Part shown: piece after piece, positions 1 to 5,635 of the stretch | Layout of the letters: each line of letters opens with the position of its first letter | How positions within the stretch are numbered: position 1 is the stretch's first letter | Assembly: GCA_034436035.1 (NCBI GenBank) | Contig: DAOTVW010000043.1 | Coordinates: forward strand, 1-6,224 | Direction of reading: 5' to 3' | Length of the DNA stretch: 6,224 nucleotides | DNA from: UBA4823 sp034436035 | Lineage (GTDB): Bacteria > Chloroflexota > Anaerolineae > Anaerolineales > UBA4823 | Notes under the pieces: model-generated | What the model was told of the DNA's origin: nothing | The model's database searches: none | What the model saw: only the letters and a program-made list of their open reading frames with translations | Program-made: the position numbers and the translations under genes

Positions 1-299
1 AAATTGCCATAAAATGCCGCATCCATTAATCTTTTGCGTGACTTGGGCCATTCGACTTCATCCGCATTGAGATTTATAAAATAAGGGGCATGGACACTGA
101 GGGAAATGTCTTTTTCTAAAGCTGCCAAACGGATATCGGCACAGGTTGCTTCGGATACCCGGACGGATTGCACCCAGCCCAATTCAAACGCGTCTAATTC
201 TAATTCGGCTAAACGGAGAATCGCGCCCACTGACCCGCCTGGTTTCGGTGGTGTGGATTTCGGAGAACCAACAGTTCCAAAACGAAAAGGTAAAGACAT
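1..299 (-). CDS. nfo: Endonuclease IV (AP endonuclease), N-terminal part only
   Basis: This is the first 99 codons of a TIM-barrel apurinic/apyrimidinic endonuclease; the gene runs off the left edge of the window. Family members cut the DNA backbone 5' to abasic sites in base excision repair, using a three-metal centre. The visible part starts MSLPFRFGTVGSPKST, matching the first barrel strand and glycine-rich loop of the branch that begins GTxGSPKSTPxKPGG. It continues with FELGWVQSV (residues 38-46) and SVHAPYFINLN (68-78). His70 in HAPYFINL corresponds to the first metal-binding histidine of the family. The ATG overlaps the dgkA stop as TAATG (sharing base 299), so translation is probably coupled to dgkA; no good ribosome binding site is seen at normal spacing. 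The remaining metal ligands lie outside the window, so activity cannot be confirmed. A related sugar-isomerase-like TIM barrel (AP endonuclease family 2) is the main alternative, but the HAPYFINL motif favours Nfo. Confidence 0.85.
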   Translation of the reverse strand, partial: MSLPFRFGTVGSPKSTPPKPGGSVGAILRLAELELDAFELGWVQSVRVSEATCADIRLAALEKDISLSVHAPYFINLNADEVEWPKSRKRLMDAAFYGN

Positions 300-688
300 T
301 AAAAACCTAACCTTTCTATCAATGGAGGCCCAAGGATAAGGATACCAATCAAAATAGAGCTCAAGGCAGCAATGAGCACTGCTGCAGCGCCAACATCCTT
401 GCCCACTTTGGCTAAGCGATTCTGCTGCCCATTGCTGGCTAAATCTGCCACAGCTTCAAGAGCGGTGTTGAGAAATTCCGCCGTCCAGACCAAGGTAATT
501 GCCAGGATAATCATTGCCCAATCCCGCAGGCATAGATGCAACCACAATGAAACCAGGATCACCAGGACACTGGCTAAGGCATGTATCCAGGCATTCCTTT
601 GGGTACGGATAACAAAAGCCCATCCCGCAAAGGCGTGGCGAAACGAATGAATGCGGGATATGATGAATTCGTGGAATTGGTTTGTCAT
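299..688 (-). CDS. dgkA: DgkA-type diacylglycerol / undecaprenol kinase
   Basis: Small integral membrane lipid kinase of 129 residues, the usual size for the family. It phosphorylates diacylglycerol or, in many Gram-positive relatives, undecaprenol, which feeds lipid-carrier recycling for cell-wall synthesis. An N-terminal amphipathic stretch (SFRHAFAGWAFVIRTQRN, residues 15-32) is followed by three membrane helices at about 36-52, 56-76 and 99-122. The signature is present as EFLNTALEAVADLAS (71-85) and AKVGKDVGAAAVLIAA (93-108), giving the conserved Glu71, Asn74, Glu78, Lys97 and Asp98. The residue where relatives usually have ERN is QRN here (Gln30). I chose ATG 688, four bases after the ybeY stop; an in-frame TTG at 700 would add four residues and overlap ybeY by 8 bp. 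The gene follows ybeY, as in many bacteria, and its stop overlaps nfo. Whether the substrate is undecaprenol or diacylglycerol cannot be told from sequence alone. Confidence 0.92.
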   Translation of the reverse strand: MTNQFHEFIISRIHSFRHAFAGWAFVIRTQRNAWIHALASVLVILVSLWLHLCLRDWAMIILAITLVWTAEFLNTALEAVADLASNGQQNRLAKVGKDVGAAAVLIAALSSILIGILILGPPLIERLGF

Positions 689-692
689 GGCA

Positions 693-1157
693 TTATTCAA
701 TGGGCATGATCAGATTGCTGCCTAGCGACTGCAAGATTTTGGCTTGTGCTGACCACATTTGTTTTTTATCTTCCACACTGGCGTGGTCGTAACCAAGCAA
801 ATGCAACACACCATGCACAACTAATAAGCGCAGCTCATCTTCGACAGAATGGTTGCCCGTTTCTGCCTGTGATTTTGCCCGGGTAAGGGATATCGCTAAA
901 TCTCCCAAATAATAACTGCCATCCTCTGGATTGGTTTCACCGATGTAAAAAGAGAGTACGTCGGTTGGTTGATCGATACCCATGAATTGATGATTCAGTT
1001 CCATTAAGTAATCATCATCGCCAAGCACGATGGTGACCGCTGGCAGTTCCTTCCACTCTGCCGTTTTGAGGGTAGCTTCGGCTGCCTCCCGCAGTACGGT
1101 TTGCCAGTTCTGCTGGATGTCTTTTTCCACCTTTAGAAGAAAAACGATTGAGATCAT
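693..1157 (-). CDS. ybeY: YbeY endoribonuclease (16S rRNA 3' end maturation)
   Basis: Zinc-dependent cytoplasmic endoribonuclease of 154 residues, of normal length, implicated in 16S rRNA 3'-end processing and 70S ribosome quality control. The defining motif HGVLHLLGYDH sits at residues 115-125 and supplies the three zinc-binding histidines His115, His119 and His125 (HxxxHxxxxxH). Upstream are the family signatures TDVLSF (65-70) and LGDLAIS (84-90). The N-terminal part (about 1-60) fits the alpha/beta fold, with LNHQFMGID before the TDVLSF strand. The start ATG at 1157 overlaps the pgpH stop (ATGA, 4 bp), so the two are probably translationally coupled. In many bacteria ybeY lies between phoH or a 7TM-HD gene and dgkA/era; here the pgpH-ybeY-dgkA order is kept but phoH and era are absent from the window. 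No unusual residue was seen. Confidence 0.96.
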   Translation of the reverse strand: MISIVFLLKVEKDIQQNWQTVLREAAEATLKTAEWKELPAVTIVLGDDDYLMELNHQFMGIDQPTDVLSFYIGETNPEDGSYYLGDLAISLTRAKSQAETGNHSVEDELRLLVVHGVLHLLGYDHASVEDKKQMWSAQAKILQSLGSNLIMPIE

Positions 1158-3313
1158 GATGCACTATGTAATGGGTTTTCGCTAGGCTTAGGCAGCGGCT
1201 TGGTATTTTCATCCTGTACGATTTCACTATTCACAGTCACGACAGTCGGTTCAATTTTGGGATATTCGATGCGCGGATGATAGATACCACGCAGGATAGC
1301 GGTGAAAGCATCCATTAATTCGGTTAAGTCATGGAGTGTTAAGTTGGTCTGATCCAGCTGTCCGCTGGCGATGCGGTTGTCAAAAACGCTTTTGATGACC
1401 TGGCGGAGTTCATTTTCATCTTTGGGTTGCTCAGCGCGCACACGCGCTTCACATCCATCGGCAAGCATCAAAATAGCCGTTTCGCGCGAACGCGGTTTCG
1501 GGCCAGGATATTGGAATTGTCTGATATCGACTTTGCTTTCATCTCCATTAACCGCATTGACCGCATTGGCATATTGATAACGGGCGATCATGGTGCCATG
1601 ATGTTCGCTGATAAAATCCTGAATACGTTTGGGTAAACGGTATTTACGCGCTAAGGTTAAGCCATCCGTGACATGATTAATGATAATCTTAGCGCTTACC
1701 GCCGGATCGAGATTATTATGGGGGTTGACGCTCCCCGCCATTTGGTTTTCGATAAAGAATGCCGGGTTGAGCGCTTTTCCAATATCATGATATAAAGCAC
1801 CGACCCGGGTAAGCAAGGGATCAGCATTGATCCGTTCGGCGGCTTGTTCGGCAAGGTTAGCTACCTGCAGGCTATGTTGGTATGTGCCAGGTGCATTGGT
1901 GAGTAAAAATCGCAGAAGAGGATGTTCTGGACGGGAGATTTCCATTAGATGAAGCGCAGTGGTCAGTCCTAAATATTGAGCAAAAAGGAATTGCAGCAAG
2001 ATCGCCAGCCCAGCCGAGGCAATTCCCCCCACTACTACCGCCCCGGTAATCGAAACCAGCGCTACAATGTCTGCAGTGCCGTTCATTTGATTTAATATTA
2101 ACAGCACCAACGCTCCAGAGGTGCCAGCGGTTAAACCTGCTAAAATGAACGCCATGATGCGGCGGGCTCTGCCCAAAGTAAGAATACCGAACAAGCTGGA
2201 GACAATGGTGTACATCAATATCTCTAATGCATTCGGTTGTCCAAAAGCAGTTAAAAAGCCAAAACAGATGGAAGTGATAATAGCAATATCCCCACTGTTA
2301 ATCAGTACCGCAATCACCATCCCAAATGCCGCATAAGGGAAAATATAAGAGAACAAGCTATTGATTGGCAATAGACGGGCAGTGAACAAAAAACTAACAA
2401 ACAGGATGCTGAAAATTGTCAAGGTACGCACATCATTGGTAAGCGACTTCTTGCGGCGGATGTAAAAAAACAAGAAGGTGACCATCAAGAATGCAATCAA
2501 AGCGTTTTGCGACCAAACCTGGAGAGTGGCTTGCGGTTTTACCAAGCCAAGCGCCTGGAGCGCTTCGATATCTTCTGCTTTGAGGACTCTCCCACGCTGG
2601 ACAATTGTTTCGCCGGCTTGATACGTACGTGTGACAGGGGTGACAGATTGAAGCGCTTTTTGACGTGCGTCGGCGGTCAGTTCTTCATTGTAAAAACTAT
2701 TGGCAACCACAAACGGTTCTACCAATTCTACAACCAGCGCCACCTGGTCTTCACTTAATGCCAGGCTGACCATCGTTGGCAAACTGTGGCGGATCTCATT
2801 GACTCTATCTTCACGGATAGAGACTCGCATCGCTTGTTCGAGGACGACAATCGCCTCTTGTTGGATTGCTTGCCAACGCAAATCGTTTAATGCCAAAATC
2901 GCTTTTGCTTGATCCACCGTTAAGTGGATATCCTGAAGAGATTGCAGGTCAGCAATTTTTTGATCCTGGCTGGCAAAACTATCTGCCCGCACTGTGTTAA
3001 TGAATGCTAAGGCACTGCGTAATCTTTCCAGCTGGCGGCGGGCAATGGATGTATCGGGAGAGGAATATACCGGCGAGACATTACTCGCAGCAGCTTGGCG
3101 GGCACGCTCGGTAAGGATAGCGCTCACATAAGTAATGGTGCGCGGTGCTTGAATATCTTGGGCAGCTACCTGTCCTTCGCGTAACGAGCTTGCATTGGTG
3201 TTGAGTAAGGAGGGGATAACTAAAGCAACTGTGACGATGGCATACCCCACCGTAAGCAGCACGAGATAAAAAACATTCCGTCGTGCTTTGCTTGGTTTAT
3301 TCTGGGCGTTCAT
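1154..3313 (-). CDS. pgpH: PgpH-type 7TM-HD membrane c-di-AMP phosphodiesterase
   Basis: Membrane phosphodiesterase of 719 residues with the full 7TMR-HD architecture. A first membrane helix (about 13-36) is followed by an extracytoplasmic 7TMR-HDED sensor region (about 40-262, ending with TYQAGETIVQRGRVL), seven membrane helices (about 270-450) and a cytoplasmic HD domain (about 465-680). Metal-site candidates are visible in order: His480 in GTYQHS, His509-Asp510 in YHDIGKA, His547 in INHVTDG, His571-His572 in EHHGT, and Asp619 in MLADGCEA. YPGPKPRSRE (602-611) is also typical. Characterised members (Listeria PgpH) hydrolyse cyclic di-AMP to pApA; that activity here is inferred from the intact residues. 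A proline-rich tail after about 685 looks unstructured. ATG 3313 is the only reasonable start, because an in-frame TGA lies nine bases upstream. The stop overlaps ybeY by 4 bp, and a short hairpin precedes the gene. Confidence 0.93.
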   Translation of the reverse strand: MNAQNKPSKARRNVFYLVLLTVGYAIVTVALVIPSLLNTNASSLREGQVAAQDIQAPRTITYVSAILTERARQAAASNVSPVYSSPDTSIARRQLERLRSALAFINTVRADSFASQDQKIADLQSLQDIHLTVDQAKAILALNDLRWQAIQQEAIVVLEQAMRVSIREDRVNEIRHSLPTMVSLALSEDQVALVVELVEPFVVANSFYNEELTADARQKALQSVTPVTRTYQAGETIVQRGRVLKAEDIEALQALGLVKPQATLQVWSQNALIAFLMVTFLFFYIRRKKSLTNDVRTLTIFSILFVSFLFTARLLPINSLFSYIFPYAAFGMVIAVLINSGDIAIITSICFGFLTAFGQPNALEILMYTIVSSLFGILTLGRARRIMAFILAGLTAGTSGALVLLILNQMNGTADIVALVSITGAVVVGGIASAGLAILLQFLFAQYLGLTTALHLMEISRPEHPLLRFLLTNAPGTYQHSLQVANLAEQAAERINADPLLTRVGALYHDIGKALNPAFFIENQMAGSVNPHNNLDPAVSAKIIINHVTDGLTLARKYRLPKRIQDFISEHHGTMIARYQYANAVNAVNGDESKVDIRQFQYPGPKPRSRETAILMLADGCEARVRAEQPKDENELRQVIKSVFDNRIASGQLDQTNLTLHDLTELMDAFTAILRGIYHPRIEYPKIEPTVVTVNSEIVQDENTKPLPKPSENPLHSAS

Positions 3314-3330
3314 GTATAATCATTTCTACA

Positions 3331-3352
3331 TCCTCATGCGACTCGATGAGGA
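3331..3352 (-). other. Small hairpin in the yqeY-pgpH gap
   Basis: An inverted repeat lies in the 56 bp gap between yqeY and pgpH. On the minus strand TCCTCAT (3352-3346) can pair with ATGAGGA (3337-3331), with a further CG/CG pairing inside around a three-base AGT loop and one bulged C. No T-run follows, so it does not look like an intrinsic terminator. Its 3' arm contains GAGGA, the only Shine-Dalgarno-like sequence upstream of pgpH, but that lies 17 bases from the ATG, further than usual. It could affect pgpH translation or mRNA processing, or be chance; a 7 bp repeat is not strong evidence. Confidence 0.35.
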
Positions 3353-3369
3353 AATTCAACCAATAAACA

Positions 3370-3813
3370 TCAGCTAAGCAATTTTCGTACCATTTGGCTT
3401 GCTTGGTCTCCGCTGGCACGTCCCTGTAAACGGGGGATGAGAATTTTCATTACCTGCCCCATTTGTTGAACGGAGGTAGCACCGACTTCAGCAATGGCTT
3501 GCCGGGCGAGTTCCTCTAATTCTGATTCACTCAATGCCTTTGGGAGATAGCTTTCCAGAATCGCCAGTTCCTGCTGGCTTGCTTGAACGAGGTCAGGACG
3601 ATTTGCCCGCTGGGCATCAGCGATCGCTTCATTGCGGGATTTAACTTCTTTTTGCAAAATACTGATGACAGCACTGTCATCTAATTCAATCCCTTTTTCG
3701 ACCTCAAAAAAACGGATAGCAGAGAGTGCCATGCGCAGGGTGCGCTTACGCACCTCGTCATTTTCGCGCAGCGCTATTTTTAAATCGTTTTGGATTCGTT
3801 CTTTCATGCTCAT
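3370..3813 (-). CDS. yqeY: GatB/YqeY domain-containing protein
   Basis: Stand-alone YqeY protein of 147 residues, the normal family length. The domain resembles the C-terminal tRNA-contacting part of the GatB amidotransferase subunit, so a tRNA-related role is often proposed, but the function of stand-alone YqeY is not established. Matching blocks are an N-terminal helical region (MKERIQNDLKIALRENDEVR, then LRMALSAI at 26-33), KEVKSRNEAIADAQRANRPD (55-74), ELAILESYLPKALSESELEE (82-101), and MGQVMKILIPRLQGRASGDQ (118-137) near the end. ATG 3813 is taken as the start because a promoter-like -10 box lies seven bases before it and no ribosome binding site is visible; an ATG two codons later (3807) is the alternative. 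In many bacteria yqeY follows rpsU; here it follows hinT after 128 bp and precedes pgpH by 56 bp. Confidence 0.93.
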   Translation of the reverse strand: MSMKERIQNDLKIALRENDEVRKRTLRMALSAIRFFEVEKGIELDDSAVISILQKEVKSRNEAIADAQRANRPDLVQASQQELAILESYLPKALSESELEELARQAIAEVGATSVQQMGQVMKILIPRLQGRASGDQASQMVRKLLS

Positions 3814-3820
3814 AATTTTA

Positions 3821-3850
3821 ATTATACCATTGTAAAGGTTTAGAGATTAA
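3821..3850 (-). promoter_or_regulatory. Candidate promoter for yqeY, probably leaderless
   Basis: On the minus strand a perfect extended -10 element, TGGTATAAT, occupies 3829-3821. The best -35 candidate is a poor TTAATC at 3850-3845 with 18 bp spacing, which an extended -10 can tolerate. The last base of TATAAT is followed by seven bases and then the yqeY ATG at 3813, so the expected transcription start falls on or next to the A of the start codon. The same gap has no Shine-Dalgarno sequence. It would drive yqeY and probably pgpH-ybeY-dgkA-nfo behind it. This is sequence inference only. Confidence 0.55.
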
Positions 3851-3941
3851 TTGCTGGGAGAAATGGTAGAAATTGTGGGAACATTAAGAACGCCTATATT
3901 CCGAAGATATCCGCAAACTTTCAGTATATCTATCTCAGCGT

Positions 3942-4298
3942 TCATCCCATCGGGAAGCGCACCCTTCGTCCACCTATCAGATGTAGATGAAGGTGAAAAA
4001 CAGCCTGTCCCGAATCCGGGCCTGTGTTGATGATACAGCGATAACCGCTTTCCGCTATCCCTAATTGAGAAGCAATCGTCTTTGCCACCCAAAACAAATG
4101 TCCAATCAATTGCTCATCTTCCTCTTGAATTTCATTCACAGAGGAAATGTGTTTGTTGGGGACAATCAAGATGTGTACTGGCGCGACGGGGTGAATATCG
4201 TGAAATGCCGTAACCAGCGAATCTCGGAAAATCACGCGTGCAGGTGCTTGATCATGGATAATACGGCAGAAGATACAATTTTGCTCACCAGGTCCCAT
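3942..4298 (-). CDS. hinT: HIT-family nucleotide phosphoramidase (HinT-like)
   Basis: Histidine triad protein of 118 residues, typical of the HinT branch of purine nucleoside phosphoramidases, which hydrolyse AMP-N bonds such as lysyl- or amino-AMP and act as cytosolic homodimers. The triad is intact: VFHLHLHLIGG at 100-110 gives His102, His104 and His106, with the catalytic histidine among them. Other family blocks are CIFCRII (8-14), whose CxxC with downstream histidines forms the zinc site found in many members, FHDIHPVAPVHILIVPNKHI (32-51), and GYRCIINTGPDSGQ (85-98). ATG 4298 is the only plausible start: an in-frame TAA lies nine bases before it, and no later Met precedes the CxxC. No ribosome binding site is seen; instead a -10-like box ends six bases upstream. 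It lies 40 bp after mtaB. The true substrate is unknown. Confidence 0.94.
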   Translation of the reverse strand: MGPGEQNCIFCRIIHDQAPARVIFRDSLVTAFHDIHPVAPVHILIVPNKHISSVNEIQEEDEQLIGHLFWVAKTIASQLGIAESGYRCIINTGPDSGQAVFHLHLHLIGGRRVRFPMG

Positions 4299-4304
4299 AG
4301 GAAT

Positions 4305-4335
4305 ATTTTACTGCAAGGCTAAAGAAAAATGTCTC
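4305..4335 (-). promoter_or_regulatory. Possible hinT promoter, leaderless spacing
   Basis: In the 40 bp mtaB-hinT gap the minus strand has TAAAAT at 4310-4305 (five of six bases match TATAAT), ending six bases before the hinT ATG. GAGACA at 4335-4330 matches four of six -35 bases but at a long 19 bp spacing. A start about seven bases past the -10 would coincide with the ATG. No Shine-Dalgarno sequence is present. AT-rich gaps give such matches by chance, so this is weaker than the yqeY promoter; hinT could simply be read through from mtaB. Confidence 0.3.
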
Positions 4336-4338
4336 GCT

Positions 4339-5634
4339 TTACATTTGCTCTTCAATCGTTCCCAACAGCTCCCCGTTTTCTTCCTTTTCAAGTTTCACCA
4401 AACTAATTTGGTTCCACAGCGGCTGTGAGGCAAACGCATTTACCCGTAAATAATTGTCAGTCAAACCGCTCAGCTGCCACCCATCTGGTCCAACCGACTT
4501 GATTGATTCCCAGAGAACAGAAAGAGTGCTCCCAATAAAAGAGCGCCGATATTGGCTCGCCGATTGATGGAGTACCTCCCGAACAAGTGCGTTCCGCTTT
4601 TTCCCTACCTTTGGATTAACTTGATTCTTCATTCGTGCGGCGGGTGTGCCTGGCCTCGGTGAATAAGTAAAAACATGCCCGGAGGCAAATGCCATTTCTT
4701 CGATAAACGCTAAACTTTCCTCAAATTCACTCTCGCTCTCTCCTGGAAAGGCGACGATAATATCAGTGGTAATGGCAATCCCAGGGACGCTCCGCCGCGC
4801 GTTTGCCACTAAGCGGGAGTAAGCGGATGGGGTGGTATTGCGCCCCATGCGCTTTAATGTCTCCGCACTGCCAGATTGAAGGGGCAAGTGGAGATGACGA
4901 CATAAACGCGGGTTTTCCCAAAGGCGAAAAAAATCTTCGTCTAAGTCCCACGGTTCCAACGAGGAAAGGCGTAATCGTTCTACGTCAGTATCTTGCAAAA
5001 TCGCTTGAATGAGATCTTTTAAGTGCATCGTCACGGGGAAATCCTGCCCCCATGAGCCAAGATGGACTCCGCTTAGAACAATTTCGCGTGCAACGCCCTC
5101 CCTTGACCTTGTTGCGGGGTTGCGGATGGCTGCCTGGATATCGGTCAGGACATCTTCAATAGGACGGCTACGACTAGCACCACGTGCCAGACGAGTGACA
5201 CAAAACGTGCAATGATTGTCACACCCATCCTGCACTTTAATAAATGCCCGTGTGCGATGGCGCGCTCCAGGAACAGGCTGGCGGGCAAGCGGTTCGAGGT
5301 CGTATTCGGGGAGGATCTCTTTAACCAGATTGTCCTTAGCTTGGTTGGGGATGACATATGTAACACCCTCCATTACTTGGGCGGCTTCTGGTTGTAAGGT
5401 TGCCCAACAGCCCGTTACTGCAATGCGCTCCGCACCGGCGCGCTGTGCCTGACGGATTTTTGCACGTGAATCAGACGCAGCAGCAGCGGTGACCGTGCAG
5501 GTATTGATCACGACCAGGTCTGCTTCTGCTGCACTTTCCACTAAATCATGACCAGCTGAAATAAATTGACGGGCGTAGGATTCAATCTCGCTTTGATTCA
5601 AGCGGCATCCTACCATATCCAAATATATTCTCAT
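4339..5634 (-). CDS. mtaB: tRNA t6A37 methylthiotransferase MtaB
   Basis: Radical SAM methylthiotransferase of 431 residues that converts t6A to ms2t6A at position 37 of ANN-decoding tRNAs, stabilising codon-anticodon pairing. It has the three expected parts. The N-terminal UPF0004 domain carries Cys10 (GCRLNQSE), Cys46 (NTCTVT) and Cys76 (TGCWA) for one iron-sulfur cluster. The radical SAM domain (about 130-360) has CDNHCTFC with Cys138, Cys142 and Cys145 for the SAM-binding cluster, followed by LHLPLQSGS (248-256) and FTYSPRPGTPAA (322-333). A TRAM-like tRNA-binding tail covers about 365-431. GCRLNQSE and NTCTVT point to MtaB rather than MiaB or RimO. I chose ATG 5634, giving the usual MRIYLDMVGC start, one base after the upstream stop (TGAGATG). 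A GTG at 5652 would add six residues and overlap the lipoprotein gene by 17 bp. Confidence 0.95.
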   Translation of the reverse strand: MRIYLDMVGCRLNQSEIESYARQFISAGHDLVESAAEADLVVINTCTVTAAAASDSRAKIRQAQRAGAERIAVTGCWATLQPEAAQVMEGVTYVIPNQAKDNLVKEILPEYDLEPLARQPVPGARHRTRAFIKVQDGCDNHCTFCVTRLARGASRSRPIEDVLTDIQAAIRNPATRSREGVAREIVLSGVHLGSWGQDFPVTMHLKDLIQAILQDTDVERLRLSSLEPWDLDEDFFRLWENPRLCRHLHLPLQSGSAETLKRMGRNTTPSAYSRLVANARRSVPGIAITTDIIVAFPGESESEFEESLAFIEEMAFASGHVFTYSPRPGTPAARMKNQVNPKVGKKRNALVREVLHQSASQYRRSFIGSTLSVLWESIKSVGPDGWQLSGLTDNYLRVNAFASQPLWNQISLVKLEKEENGELLGTIEEQM

Positions 5635-5635
5635 C

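Noticed and set aside
106..339. Plus-strand open frames opposite nfo, dgkA, pgpH and mtaB
   Set aside because: Each lies antisense to a well-recognised minus-strand gene, and their translations show no recognisable domains.
3313..3320. TATAAT on the plus strand just outside the pgpH start, as a forward promoter
   Set aside because: No plus-strand gene lies downstream; the plus-strand frames there are antisense to pgpH and yqeY and look like chance.
3880..3920. Short stem closed by a TTCG loop after hinT (minus strand), as a terminator or structured RNA
   Set aside because: About five pairs with a bulge, A-T rich, and no T-run follows.
3847..4092. Minus-strand open frame overlapping the end of hinT and running into the gap
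   Set aside because: It shares most of its length with hinT in another frame and the translation resembles no family; a shadow frame.
4327..4346. Inverted repeat AAATGT/ACATTT at the mtaB stop, followed by a T-rich stretch, as an intrinsic terminator
   Set aside because: The stem is only six mostly A-T pairs with an eight-base loop and overlaps the stop codon; too unstable to call a terminator.
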